Shown in pieces: positions 1 to 8,718 of a DNA stretch of 64,000 nt. The stretch spans positions 2,170,001 to 2,234,000 of the forward strand of contig NZ_CP043641.1 of the NCBI RefSeq assembly GCF_014217625.1, read 5' to 3'. Each line of letters starts with the position of its first letter. Positions within the stretch are counted from its first letter, which is position 1. The position numbers and the translations under genes are program-made. The notes beneath the pieces were generated by a model that ran no database searches, was not told the origin of the DNA, and saw only the letters and a program-made list of their open reading frames with translations. The DNA comes from Leifsonia shinshuensis (lineage in GTDB: Bacteria; Actinomycetota; Actinomycetes; Actinomycetales; Microbacteriaceae).

Positions 1-52
1 TGCTAGGCGGGCACGCCACCCAGAATCGTGTACACGGTGTCGAAGTGACGGG

Positions 53-1168
53 TCACTCCTCGACGACGTGTACGTTCTGTTCGGCGCGCGCCTCCGCCGC
101 CGCCGCGCCGGTAACTCGCAGGTAGACGATGAGCCAGCTGAAGACCAGGACCCCGGCGACGAGCTCCGCGGCGGTCAGCACGTAGTAGCCCACGACGAAG
201 AGCACCAGGACCGCGACGATCGTGGCGAAGAAGACATAGCCGAGCACGAAGAACGAGGCCGGCGCGGTCGGAAGCGCTGCGCGCACCCAGAACACGACGA
301 GCGCGAAGACGAGGACCATCCCGACGGCGGAGACGTTGTGGAGCAGGATCGAGATGTTCAGCGTGAAGATGCCGACACAGGCGAGCAGCACGCCGATCAG
401 GATCAGCCCGACCCGCACGCGCAGCACGGCCGACCGCTGCTTCGGGTCGACGACGCCGCGTGCGTCGGTCGCGTACCGGGCGATCGCGGTCACGATGACG
501 CCCGTCACGATCAGCGTGAGGTTGAAGGTGAGCGACGACACGCTCTGGGACATCCCCAGCGCACTGAGGTGCTTCATCCACCAGTGCGGATCGGGCGCGC
601 TCAGCATCGAGGCGAGGATGCCGACCACGGCGAACGCGGCCAGCACGGTGGAGAGCCGCATCAGATCCATCCCGGCGGCCGACAGGAACACGGCGTAGGC
701 GGTCACGCCGGTCGCCGCACCCGCCAGGACGGTCGCCGAGAGGAAGTAGACGGTGGCGTCCTGGAAGCCGTTCGCGAGCACGGCGCCCAGCACGAGCCAG
801 CCGAGCAGAGCGAGGATGCCGTGGGCCAGCGCGATCGCCACGGTGTCGAAGATGTCGACGCCCGTCGCCCGGTGCGGCTGCCCGCCGGAGCCGGCAGGCA
901 GCTGGAACGGTGTGAGCCCCTGCCGCCGCCAGAGCCGCCCGACGAGGTAGGCGAGGAACGCGATCACCCCGGCCGCGATCGCGACGAACTGGCCCACCGA
1001 GTCCGGGCCGGCGATCGGGAGGCTATGCCCCCAGAACACGATGAGCGCCACGACCCCGGCGAGCACGAACGTCGCGGCGCCCACGACGATCGCGGCCCCC
1101 TCCACGGTGAGCCGCGCCGGCGCGCTCAGCCCGCCGAACGTCGGCCGGACCCGATCCTTGGTGCTCAT
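53..1168 (-). CDS. DUF998-family polytopic membrane protein
   Basis: A 371-residue integral membrane protein with about nine to ten hydrophobic segments. The stretch around HWWMKHLSALGM followed by FNLTLIVTGVIVT, and a later HNVSAVGM, resembles the DUF998 pattern (a polar H-x-S-x-LG motif before a membrane helix). The ATG at 1168 is preferred over an upstream in-frame start because GGAAGG lies about 8 bases before it. The C-terminus is a short acidic tail (VHVVEE). Function is unknown; it sits alone downstream of, and on the same strand as, the two-component genes but separated by 89 bases. Family assignment is moderate and rests on pattern recognition only. Confidence 0.72.
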   Translation of the reverse strand: MSTKDRVRPTFGGLSAPARLTVEGAAIVVGAATFVLAGVVALIVFWGHSLPIAGPDSVGQFVAIAAGVIAFLAYLVGRLWRRQGLTPFQLPAGSGGQPHRATGVDIFDTVAIALAHGILALLGWLVLGAVLANGFQDATVYFLSATVLAGAATGVTAYAVFLSAAGMDLMRLSTVLAAFAVVGILASMLSAPDPHWWMKHLSALGMSQSVSSLTFNLTLIVTGVIVTAIARYATDARGVVDPKQRSAVLRVRVGLILIGVLLACVGIFTLNISILLHNVSAVGMVLVFALVVFWVRAALPTAPASFFVLGYVFFATIVAVLVLFVVGYYVLTAAELVAGVLVFSWLIVYLRVTGAAAAEARAEQNVHVVEE

Positions 1169-1257
1169 GACGACCACCTTCCGCACTCCCGCGCGACCAG
1201 GCCGGTCGACGTCGCGCACAATGTAACTCCGCGCGCCCCGACTCGGCTATACGCGCG

Positions 1258-1878
1258 TCAGCGCAGCAGCCCGAGCCTGCGGGCCGCGCTCACGGCCGCG
1301 GTGCGCGAGCCGACGTCGAGCTTCGTGAAGATGTGCACGAGGTGCGACTTCACCGTGGCCTCCGTGATGTGGAGGCGACCCGCGATATCGGTGTTCGACG
1401 CGCCGGCGGCGACCAGTTCCAGCACCTCCAGCTCGCGCGCAGAGAGGCTGGTCAGCGGCGCGCGCATCCGGGCCATGAGCCGGCCGGCGATCACCGGGGC
1501 GAGCGCGCTCTCCCCGGCCGCGGCGGCGCGCACGGCGGCGACCAGCTCGTCGGGCGGGGCGTCCTTCAGCAGGTAGCCGCTCGCGCCGGCCTCGATGGCG
1601 TTGAGGATGTCGGCGTCGGTGTCGTAGTTGGTCAGGACGAGCACGTGCGGCGGGTCGTCCAGCGCGCGGATGCGCCGGGTGGCCTCGGCGCCGCGCGGGC
1701 CGTCGGCGAACTGGAGGTCCATGAGCACCAGGTCCGGTGCGAGCTCCTCGGCGAGGCGGACGGCGTCGTCGGCGGTGGCGGCCTCCCGGATCACCTCCAG
1801 GTCGTCCTCGGCGTCCAGCAGGGCTCGGACGCCCGCGCGAACGACCGGGTGGTCGTCGGCGATGACGATGCGGATCAT
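1258..1878 (-). CDS. NarL/LuxR-family response regulator
   Basis: A 206-residue DNA-binding response regulator. The N-terminal receiver (about residues 1-118) has the acidic pocket ADD at 7-9, the phospho-acceptor Asp54 in LVLMDLQF and the conserved Lys in GYLLKDAP. The C-terminal LuxR helix-turn-helix (about 140-205) includes LSARELEVLELVAAG and TEATVKSHL. It starts at the ATG overlapping the last 4 bases of the sensor kinase gene, so the two are translationally coupled. By family it should be phosphorylated by that kinase and regulate a few promoters. The divergently transcribed ABC transporter at 3218-4983 is the obvious candidate target, an inference from position only. Confidence 0.95.
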   Translation of the reverse strand: MIRIVIADDHPVVRAGVRALLDAEDDLEVIREAATADDAVRLAEELAPDLVLMDLQFADGPRGAEATRRIRALDDPPHVLVLTNYDTDADILNAIEAGASGYLLKDAPPDELVAAVRAAAAGESALAPVIAGRLMARMRAPLTSLSARELEVLELVAAGASNTDIAGRLHITEATVKSHLVHIFTKLDVGSRTAAVSAARRLGLLR

Positions 1879-3065
1879 GCGACGCCTCCGTCCGCCCGAG
1901 CGGGCACGGTCACGGTCAGCCGGGTGCCGCGCCCTGGCGCGCTGTCGACGTCGAGCGTCCCGTCCAGCTGGGCGACGCGCTCGGCGATCGCGCGGAGGCC
2001 GAACGAGTCCGCGCCGCCCGGGCCGGCCGCGACCGCTCCCGGATCGAAGCCCACGCCGTCGTCCGCGACGACCAGCACGGTCGAGTCCCCGTCCTTCCGC
2101 ACCGTGAGCGTCGCCCGGTCGGCGCGCGCGTGCTTCCGGACGTTCGCGATCGCGCCCTGGGCGATCCGCAGCAGGGCGGTCTGCAGGTCCATCGGCAGGT
2201 CGAGCGACGGGGGCGTCTCGACCTCGACGCGGAGGCCGCCCGGCGTCGACTGCGCCTCCCCCAGCCGCCGCAGCGCCTCGCCCAGACCGGCGTCGAGCGC
2301 CGGCGGGGTCAGCTCGCGGATGAAAGCCCGGGTCTCGGCCAGGCTGTCGGCGGCGGTGTCCCGCGCCAGGCGGACGTGCTCGATGCCCGGGCGGTCCGGG
2401 TCGGCGCGCTCCGCCGCGTGCAGCAGCAGCTGGATGCTGGAGAGACCCTGCGCGACGGTGTCGTGGATCTCGCGGGCGAGCCGGGCGCGCTCGGCGAGCG
2501 CACCTTGCTCGCGCTCCGTCTCGGCGAGGCGGTCGCGGGTGGAGAGCAGTTCGGCGAGCAGCGCCTCCCGCTCGGCGGCCTCCTGGGCCAGGGCGCGATA
2601 GCCGAGGCCGAGCAGGATGGCGACGCCCGCGCCGATCAGCGGCCCGATGACGGCGCCCACCGAGAAGCCCTGGTGGAGGCCGAGGGCGAGGATCGCGATC
2701 GCGGTCGTGACGACGACGGCGACCGGGCCGAGCCACCGCGGGAGCAGGTGGAGCAGGAGGAAGAACAGCGGGAAGGCCAGGTAGGCGGCCTCCGGCACGA
2801 GGATCACGAGGCCGACCCAGACGAGCGCCAGCACGGTCACCCAGACGGTCGCCGCGAGCCGGCGCCACCCCTCCGGAACCCTCCGCACGAACGCGCTCGA
2901 GACGTACACGGCGGCGAACACGACGACCAGCGCCAGCCCGGCCGCGGCGGCGGGAGGCGGCAGCGCGGGGAGCCGCACGAGCACCAGGACGAGCAGTCCG
3001 GCGATGAGCACGTGCAGCCCGACGCGCAGCCCGACGAAGACCGGGGTGAGGGCACTGTGGGACAT
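1875..3065 (-). CDS. DesK/NarX-type sensor histidine kinase
   Basis: A 396-residue membrane sensor kinase of the HPK7 class. Residues 10-155 hold roughly five to six membrane segments with no large extracellular domain. This is followed by a short coiled coil (160-195), the HisKA_3 motif AREIHDTVAQGLS with phospho-acceptor His201, and a HATPase domain showing the N-box-like AIANVRKHA and G1 box ADDGVGFDPG. The lack of an external sensor domain resembles DesK/LiaS kinases that read membrane state or a partner transporter. It overlaps the response regulator by 4 bases and is divergent from an FtsX-type ABC transporter 150 bases away, a common arrangement for envelope-stress or peptide-resistance modules. 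Confidence 0.94.
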   Translation of the reverse strand: MSHSALTPVFVGLRVGLHVLIAGLLVLVLVRLPALPPPAAAAGLALVVVFAAVYVSSAFVRRVPEGWRRLAATVWVTVLALVWVGLVILVPEAAYLAFPLFFLLLHLLPRWLGPVAVVVTTAIAILALGLHQGFSVGAVIGPLIGAGVAILLGLGYRALAQEAAEREALLAELLSTRDRLAETEREQGALAERARLAREIHDTVAQGLSSIQLLLHAAERADPDRPGIEHVRLARDTAADSLAETRAFIRELTPPALDAGLGEALRRLGEAQSTPGGLRVEVETPPSLDLPMDLQTALLRIAQGAIANVRKHARADRATLTVRKDGDSTVLVVADDGVGFDPGAVAAGPGGADSFGLRAIAERVAQLDGTLDVDSAPGRGTRLTVTVPARADGGVA

Positions 3066-3217
3066 GACACGCCCAGCCTACGAAGAGCGCACCGGCGCCG
3101 TCATCAATGGAAAGTCGGAGAGGAGGTTCGACCGCATCGACGATGTGGCGCGCGGGCGTCGCGGGAAGGCTGGAGGGACCAGGGCGGAACCGCTCCGCCC
3201 CGCAGAAAGGACTCCTC

Positions 3218-4294
3218 GTGTTCGTCGCCTGGCGCGACCTCCGGCACGCCCGCGGCCGGTTCATCCTGATCGGCGGCGTCGTCGCCCTCATCACCGTGCT
3301 GGTGGGCTTCCTCGCCGGCCTGACCGGCGGCCTCGCCGCTCAGAACGTCTCCGCCGTGCTCGACCTGCCCGGCGACCGGCTCGTGCTCCAGAAGCCGGCG
3401 GACGGGAGCGCGAGCTTCAGCGAGTCGTCGCTGCCCGCGTCGGCCGTCGCGGCGTGGCAGCAGGCCGACGGTGTCCGGGACGCCGTCCCCGTCGGGATCG
3501 CTCAGACGCGCGCGATGCAGGACGGCACGTCCACAGGAGTCGCGCTGTTCGGGCTCCCCGCCGACGCCGGCGACACCGCGCTCACCCGCCTCGCGCCGTC
3601 CGACGACGCCGAGGTCGGCCTGTCCGCCGGCGCCGCGAAGGAACTGCACGCGTCGGTCGGCGACACCGTCGCCATCCTCGGGGCCGACTTCCGGGTCGCG
3701 ACCGTCGGCGGCGACGCCTGGTACAGCCACACGCCGGTGATCGCGCTGACCCCGGATGCGTGGGCGGCGGCCGACAAGCGGATGGGCGGCGACGGGAGGG
3801 CGACCGTCCTCGCCGTGTCGGGCAGTCCGGACTGGGACGCCGTCGCGAACCGCACAGGGACCTCCGCGCAGCCCGCCCTGCTCAGCCTGACCGCGCTGGA
3901 GACGTTCAAGAGCGAGATCGGCTCGCTCGGCCTCATGGTCGCCATGCTGTTCGGGATCTCCGCCCTGGTGGTCGGCGCGTTCTTCACGGTGTGGACGATG
4001 CAGCGCTCGGGCGACATCGCCGTGCTCAAGGCGCTCGGCGCCACGCAGCGCTCGCTCGTGGCCGACGCGCTCGGGCAGGCGCTCGTCGTGCTCGTCGCCG
4101 GGATCGGGGCCGGCATGCTCGTCGTGCTCGGTCTCGGAGCCCTCGCCTCCGGCGCGCTGCCGTTCCTGGTCGCGCCGCTCACGACCGTCGTCCCCGCCGT
4201 CGCGATGACCCTGCTGGGTCTCGCCGGCGCGGCCGTCGCCCTCCGCACCGTCACCACCGCCGACCCCCTCACCGCACTCGGGAGCAACCGATGA
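3218..4294 (+). CDS. FtsX/MacB-type ABC transporter permease
   Basis: A 358-residue permease. One N-terminal membrane helix (about 15-38 from the GTG start) is followed by a roughly 190-residue extracytoplasmic domain. Three C-terminal helices then show the FtsX signature (MQRSGDIAVLKALGAT between helices). The GTG at 3218 is chosen because AGAAAGGA lies 6 bases upstream; the longer open frame from 3107 begins with low-complexity sequence antisense to nothing recognisable. The gene overlaps the ATPase by 4 bases. Such pairs export or extract lipids, peptides or lipoproteins, or act with a sensor kinase in peptide sensing. The substrate cannot be read from sequence. Confidence 0.92.
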   Translation: MFVAWRDLRHARGRFILIGGVVALITVLVGFLAGLTGGLAAQNVSAVLDLPGDRLVLQKPADGSASFSESSLPASAVAAWQQADGVRDAVPVGIAQTRAMQDGTSTGVALFGLPADAGDTALTRLAPSDDAEVGLSAGAAKELHASVGDTVAILGADFRVATVGGDAWYSHTPVIALTPDAWAAADKRMGGDGRATVLAVSGSPDWDAVANRTGTSAQPALLSLTALETFKSEIGSLGLMVAMLFGISALVVGAFFTVWTMQRSGDIAVLKALGATQRSLVADALGQALVVLVAGIGAGMLVVLGLGALASGALPFLVAPLTTVVPAVAMTLLGLAGAAVALRTVTTADPLTALGSNR

Positions 4295-4983
4295 TCACCC
4301 TCGACGACGTCACCCTCACCTTCCCCGACGGATCGTCCCGCGTCACCGCGGTCGACCACGTCACCCTGCACGGCCGCGCCGGAGTGGTCACCGGGATCAC
4401 CGGGCCGTCCGGCTCGGGCAAGTCCAGCATCCTCGCTCTCGCCGCCACGCTCATCCGCCCCGACTCGGGCAGCGTGCTGATCGGCGGGGAGGACGCGGCG
4501 GCGCTGACGGCGGACGAGGCGACGAGCCTGCGCCGCGAGCGCATCGGGATCGTGTTCCAGCAGTCCAACCTGCTGGCCTCGCTCACTGCGCGCGAACAAC
4601 TCCAGGTCATGGGCGAGCTCGGCGGATCGCAGCGCCGGAGCGCCAGGACGCGCGTGCGCGAGCGTGCCGACGGACTGCTCGACGCGGTCGGCCTGAGCGC
4701 CCACGCGGACAAGCGCCCGGCGCAGCTGTCGGGAGGCCAGCGCCAGCGCGTCGCCCTCGCCCGGGCGCTCGTCCGCAGCCCGCAGGTGCTGCTCGTGGAC
4801 GAGCCGACGAGCGCGCTCGACCAGGAGAGCGGCGCGGCCGTGATGGACCTGATCGCCCGGCTCACGCACGAGCGCGGGACCGCCACGCTGCTCGTGACGC
4901 ACGACCTCGTGCACTCGCCCGCGCTGGACGAGCTGGTCACCGTCGTGGATGGCCGGGTCGTCGGGGTCCCGGAGCCTGTTTAG
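4291..4983 (+). CDS. ABC transporter ATP-binding protein (MacB/LolD type)
   Basis: A 230-residue nucleotide-binding subunit partnering the upstream FtsX-type permease, with which it shares an ATGA overlap. Visible motifs: Walker A GPSGSGKS near residue 40, Q-loop in IGIVFQQSN, signature LSGGQRQRVALARAL, Walker B VLLVDEPTSALD and the switch His in LLVTHD. The size and the LSGGQRQR signature are typical of the MacB/LolD/FtsE branch. No membrane-fusion protein is encoded next to it, so it is probably a two-component exporter or resistance/sensing transporter working with the adjacent two-component system (inference). Confidence 0.95.
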   Translation: MITLDDVTLTFPDGSSRVTAVDHVTLHGRAGVVTGITGPSGSGKSSILALAATLIRPDSGSVLIGGEDAAALTADEATSLRRERIGIVFQQSNLLASLTAREQLQVMGELGGSQRRSARTRVRERADGLLDAVGLSAHADKRPAQLSGGQRQRVALARALVRSPQVLLVDEPTSALDQESGAAVMDLIARLTHERGTATLLVTHDLVHSPALDELVTVVDGRVVGVPEPV

Positions 4984-5021
4984 CCTCGTCGTCTAAACTG
5001 CGTGACCGTGCAGGTGGAGGC

Positions 5022-5471
5022 GTGAGCGAGACCAAGGGACGGCACTCGGCCGACCCGAACGCCGTGCCGGTCCGCCGCAGGCGCCGGCGGTCACGAGCGA
5101 ACGGCGGGATCGTCGTCGGGGCGCTCACCCTGAGCGTCGGTCTCGGGCTCACGCTGTTCGCGTCCGGCCCGCACGTCGACGTGCTCGCCCTGCTGAGCAC
5201 GCCGCACCAGAGCGTCCACGTTCCGGCGGAGCCTCCCACGCGGACCGGCACCTCGTCGCGGCCGAGTCCGGATCCGGTGCCCGCTCCTGCGGCGACGATC
5301 GTCCGGCCGGACCCCGCGGTCGCCGTGCCGCCGGTGGATGCCGGAAGTCCGGCGCCGACCGCGCCGCAACCCGCCACGGGGGCTCAGGCGCCGGCGCCCG
5401 CTCCCGCGCAGCCGTCCACGCCCGGGAAGAGCGGCTCGGCTCCGGGGCACACCAAGTCACCGCATCCGTGA
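5022..5471 (+). CDS. Pro/Ala-rich single-pass membrane protein
   Basis: A 149-residue protein of unknown function. A basic N-terminus with RRRRRR (about 18-24) is followed by one hydrophobic helix (about 29-47) and a long low-complexity Pro/Ala/Thr/Ser tail lacking any domain. The predicted topology is cytoplasmic N-terminus with an extended wall-spanning tail outside. The GTG start at 5022 is uncertain: a GGAGG sits almost on top of it (5016-5020). A TAAACT -10-like hexamer at 4994-4999 would place transcription start about 16 bases upstream. Its last 15 bases overlap the end of the convergent FUSC gene. Low-complexity composition makes coding status less certain than for its neighbours. Confidence 0.6.
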   Translation: MSETKGRHSADPNAVPVRRRRRRSRANGGIVVGALTLSVGLGLTLFASGPHVDVLALLSTPHQSVHVPAEPPTRTGTSSRPSPDPVPAPAATIVRPDPAVAVPPVDAGSPAPTAPQPATGAQAPAPAPAQPSTPGKSGSAPGHTKSPHP

Positions 5472-7763
5472 GCCAGGGCCGCGCCGGCCGGCCACGAGGT
5501 CATCGCCCAGCGCGTCGACCGGCCCCACGATGACCGACTCCAGCCGGCGCACCACGTCGAGGTAGTCGCCCGTCCAGATGATCCGGACGGCGCGCGCGAC
5601 GATGTGGCCGGAGCCGTCGCCGAGGTCGTCCGCGACGACATCCGCCAGCCGGTCCCGGTCCTCCGGGTCCGCCGGCACGGGCGCGGGCAGCGGCTCGCGC
5701 GCCACGAGGCTCGTCGCGAGCTGCTCGTACCAGCCGTCCAGCCGCTCGACGGAGTCTCCCAGCGACCGGCGGGCGCCCTCGGGCTCGTCGCCCGCGGCCT
5801 CCTGCCTGCGCCAGAGGTCGAGGATGGCGTCGCTCGCCAGCCGCACCCCGGCGACGCCGCCGACCGACGCCGAGACCTCGGCGAGCGGCCGCTGCTTGCT
5901 GCCGCGCTCGCCCAGGTAGGTGCGGAACGCGTCGTCCAGCCGGCGCGCGGCCGCCGCGGCCCGGAGCGCCTGCTGCCGCGGCTCGGGATGCTCGGCCGCC
6001 GCGTTCGCGTCGCAGCGCCCGAGACCGAAGGCGACGGTCGCTCCGAGATAGCGCACGCTCTCCCGGTAGGCCTCCGCCAGCGCCTGCCGCAGCGACGCCG
6101 CCGCGCCGCGCGGCCAGAACAGCAGCCCGACGACCAGGCTGACCGCGCAGCCGAGCGCGATGTCCTCGATGCGGATCAGGCCGACGGTCCAGCCGGACGG
6201 CGCGATCAGGTTGAACAGCAGCACCAGCAGGATGGTGAAGGCGGCCTGCCCCGCGGCGAACGAGATCGCGGCCGGCGCGATGCCGGCCACCAGGATGGCG
6301 ATCGGGAGCAGCACCCAGATCACGACGCGGTTGTCGCCGATCGCGAGCATCGCCAGGGCGCCGAGCAGCACGCCGACGGCGGTGCCGACCACGCCGCGCA
6401 CCACGGTCTGGCCGGTGCTCAGGGCGTTGGAGCGGAGCACGGAGAGAGTGCCGAGCACGACCCAGAAGGAGTGCTGCACGCCGGTGAGGTTGGCGAGCAG
6501 CACGGCGAGCCCGAGCGCGATCGCACCGCGGATGCTGTTGCGCAGCCACACCGAGTTCCAGCCGATGAAGCCGCTCGCGCGCTCCGCCGCCGCGGCGACC
6601 GGGCCGGCCAGGTCGCCGGGCTGTCGCCCCAGGAGGCGCTGCCACCAGCTGCGGCGCTCCGCCCGCGCGGTGAGCGCGATGTTCCCGGCCACGGTCTCCA
6701 CCGCCTGGGCGAGCTCCTGCGCTCGGAAGCCAGGGTCGAGCGCGGTCACCACCTCGGCGGCGCCGCGCCGTCCGCCATCCGGGTCGGGTCCGGCGGGGAG
6801 GGCCATGGTGGCCGCTTCGACTCCCGTACGGGCCTCCACCAGCAGGGTGAGAGCGGTGTCCAGCGCTGCCGGGTCGCCGCCGTGCTGCGCGAGCAGGGTG
6901 GCGCCCTCCTCCAGCACCGCAGCGGAAGTGCTCTTCACCTCGAACGCCGCGACGTGCACCGGACCGGGGGTGGCCGCGGTGATCTTGACGTGGTCGAACT
7001 GCGCGATCACCGAGTTCAGCCAGTTCAGCTCGTCGACCAGCCGCACGATGGTCCGTGCCGACGTGCTGAGGCCGGTCGGCCGGTAGGGCGTGCGGAGGAA
7101 CGCCGTGTGAAGCGCGTCGACCGCTGCGTCGGCCTCCGCGATGGCCCGGTCACGCTCGGCGGCGAGATCGGGGCTGCCCGCGCGGAGCATCGCCGCGGCC
7201 TCTGCGCGCAGGCGAGCCGCGAGTGCCCGGCAGGCGTCCACCGCGGGTGCGCGCAACGGCTCCCGTGCGGGCGCGGGCCAGAGCGCGACGATCGCGACCA
7301 CGGCGACGACCGATGCGATCCCCCAGCCGAGCAGGCGCGGGCCGATGGCGGCGACCGTCCCGGGAAGCGTGACCGGCAGGATGAACGCGAGAAGCAGCGA
7401 GGTGCTGGCCGACGCCGTGACGGAGCTCACCGAGCCGGCGAACAGCACGGCGAAGGCGACGACGGCCATGGCGACGGCGGAGAGCCAGACCGGCCGCGAC
7501 GCGAGGGTCCCGAGGCAGACGAGCACGGCGCCCGCCAGCGCGAGCGCGAGCTGGGCCTGGACCCGGTCGACCAGCGGCCCGCTGAAGTCGACGAGCAGCA
7601 GCATCGCGAACGAGCCGAACGCCGCGAAGGTCGCGACCTGCCCGTCGTGGAGGACGATGCTGCCGAACGCGAACAGCAGCGGCATGACGATCGCGGCACG
7701 TCCGGCACGGCGCAGCGCCGCGAAATCGGGGTCGTGGCGCTTCAGCCAGTTCGCCGCACGCAT
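5457..7763 (-). CDS. FUSC-family membrane transporter
   Basis: A 768-residue protein with two blocks of about five to six membrane helices (roughly residues 20-170 and 400-560), each followed by a long helical cytoplasmic region. This duplicated layout is that of the fusaric-acid-resistance / YccS-AaeB-like (FUSC) family of putative aromatic-acid or small organic-acid exporters. The ATG at 7763 is chosen over one nine codons upstream because GAGGAGGG lies 5 bases before it. An ACCCTA at 7790-7795 (TAGGGT on the coding strand) can serve as a -10. No HlyD or outer-membrane partner is present, as expected in an actinobacterium. The substrate is unknown. Confidence 0.88.
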   Translation of the reverse strand: MRAANWLKRHDPDFAALRRAGRAAIVMPLLFAFGSIVLHDGQVATFAAFGSFAMLLLVDFSGPLVDRVQAQLALALAGAVLVCLGTLASRPVWLSAVAMAVVAFAVLFAGSVSSVTASASTSLLLAFILPVTLPGTVAAIGPRLLGWGIASVVAVVAIVALWPAPAREPLRAPAVDACRALAARLRAEAAAMLRAGSPDLAAERDRAIAEADAAVDALHTAFLRTPYRPTGLSTSARTIVRLVDELNWLNSVIAQFDHVKITAATPGPVHVAAFEVKSTSAAVLEEGATLLAQHGGDPAALDTALTLLVEARTGVEAATMALPAGPDPDGGRRGAAEVVTALDPGFRAQELAQAVETVAGNIALTARAERRSWWQRLLGRQPGDLAGPVAAAAERASGFIGWNSVWLRNSIRGAIALGLAVLLANLTGVQHSFWVVLGTLSVLRSNALSTGQTVVRGVVGTAVGVLLGALAMLAIGDNRVVIWVLLPIAILVAGIAPAAISFAAGQAAFTILLVLLFNLIAPSGWTVGLIRIEDIALGCAVSLVVGLLFWPRGAAASLRQALAEAYRESVRYLGATVAFGLGRCDANAAAEHPEPRQQALRAAAAARRLDDAFRTYLGERGSKQRPLAEVSASVGGVAGVRLASDAILDLWRRQEAAGDEPEGARRSLGDSVERLDGWYEQLATSLVAREPLPAPVPADPEDRDRLADVVADDLGDGSGHIVARAVRIIWTGDYLDVVRRLESVIVGPVDALGDDLVAGRRGPGSRMR

Positions 7764-7836
7764 CCGCCCTCCTCGCTCGTCACCGCACACCCTAGCCCGG
7801 CGAGCGCCGGCCGCGGAGGGGGCGGCCGGAGGGAGA

Positions 7837-8718
7837 TCAGTGGCCGGAGTCCTGGCCGCCGGACCCGGAGGAGTCGCCGGATGACCCGCCGGCCGAACGG
7901 CTCTGCGAACGGCTCTGCGAACGGCTCAGCGAACCGCCCTGGGAGCCCTCCAGAGAGCCTGCGGAGCCACTCGTCGGGGGCGCGGGCGATCGCACCGGCG
8001 CCGGGCCCGTCTTCACGCGTGCGGGCTCGGGCTTCTGCGCGGTCGAGCCATCGCCCGCTCCCCGGCCGTTGCTCGCACCGGCTCCGCTGCCCGCGTTCGT
8101 GCCGTTGTCGCCCGAGCTGTCGTCGCCCGTCGCGGTCACCGCCGTGCTGTTGCCGACGCCGGAGGCGTCCTGCGCGGCCTGTGCGGCCTGTGCGGCCTGT
8201 GGGCCACCGTCGTCGACCGAGGCCCGGCCGACCGCAGCGTCGCCGGTCTCCGCCGAGCCTGCTCCGAGCGACGAATCCTGCGGACCCTGTGCGCCTCCTG
8301 CCTGCCGCGGAAGCGGTGATCCGTCCGCGGCCGCGTCCTGCTGCGCGGCCGGCCCGGGGGCGGCCGGCGCGGCGGGCTCGGGATGCGTCGGCGGACCGAC
8401 GAGCTTCGCCAGACTGGAGAAGGCGTCGCCGGCGACCGAGTGGAACGACGGGCTCGCCGCCGCTGCGGCGGAGGCGCCTCCCACCAGCGCTGCGGCCAGG
8501 AGCACCATCGTCGTCGTGCGCGTCCCGCGCCGCGCGAACCACGACGAGCGGGCCGGACGCCTCCCGGACATCAACCGGGCCACGTCGCGCGATGGCTGGG
8601 GCGCGTCGGCGGGCGTGGTCGCCGTAAGCTCGCCCAGGAGGCCGGCGAGCACGGCGTCGTCGGCGAGTCCGGCCTCGTCCAGAAGTCGGAGGACGGCGTC
8701 GTCGGGCGTCCCGGTCAT
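7837..8718 (-). CDS. Single-pass membrane protein, probable anti-sigma partner
   Basis: A 293-residue protein translated from a start overlapping the sigma-factor gene by 4 bases. Residues 1-65 form a cytoplasmic helical region, residues 70-90 one membrane helix. The rest is low-complexity Pro/Ala/Gly/Ser sequence with internal tandem repeats (QAAQAAQAAQ and an SRSQSRSQSRS stretch near the C-terminus). Position directly after a sigma gene and cytosol-helix-outside topology are the hallmarks of membrane anti-sigma factors. However, I see no zinc-binding HxxxCxxC motif, so the role is inferred from context. The repetitive exterior could span the cell wall. Confidence 0.75.
   Translation of the reverse strand: MTGTPDDAVLRLLDEAGLADDAVLAGLLGELTATTPADAPQPSRDVARLMSGRRPARSSWFARRGTRTTTMVLLAAALVGGASAAAAASPSFHSVAGDAFSSLAKLVGPPTHPEPAAPAAPGPAAQQDAAADGSPLPRQAGGAQGPQDSSLGAGSAETGDAAVGRASVDDGGPQAAQAAQAAQDASGVGNSTAVTATGDDSSGDNGTNAGSGAGASNGRGAGDGSTAQKPEPARVKTGPAPVRSPAPPTSGSAGSLEGSQGGSLSRSQSRSQSRSAGGSSGDSSGSGGQDSGH
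7895..7930. repeat. 12-bp tandem repeat in anti-sigma-like gene
   Basis: Three head-to-tail copies of GAACGGCTCTGC (last with one mismatch) encode the repeated SRSQSRSQ stretch in the C-terminal exterior of the anti-sigma-like membrane protein. Length variation between strains would be expected. Confidence 0.9.
8176..8202. repeat. 9-bp tandem repeat in anti-sigma-like gene
   Basis: Three copies of GGCCTGTGC (last with one mismatch) encode the AQAAQAAQ run of the same membrane protein. Confidence 0.88.

Noticed and set aside
68..1576. Plus-strand open frame opposite the DUF998 and response-regulator genes
   Set aside because: His/Asp/Arg-rich composition typical of an antisense frame; the opposite strand has recognisable domains and ribosome-binding sites.
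5604..8627. Very long plus-strand open frame opposite the FUSC and anti-sigma-like genes
   Set aside because: It is antisense to clearly coding genes, has a low-complexity Arg/Gly/Ala/Asp composition and no domain. Long antisense frames are expected at this GC content.
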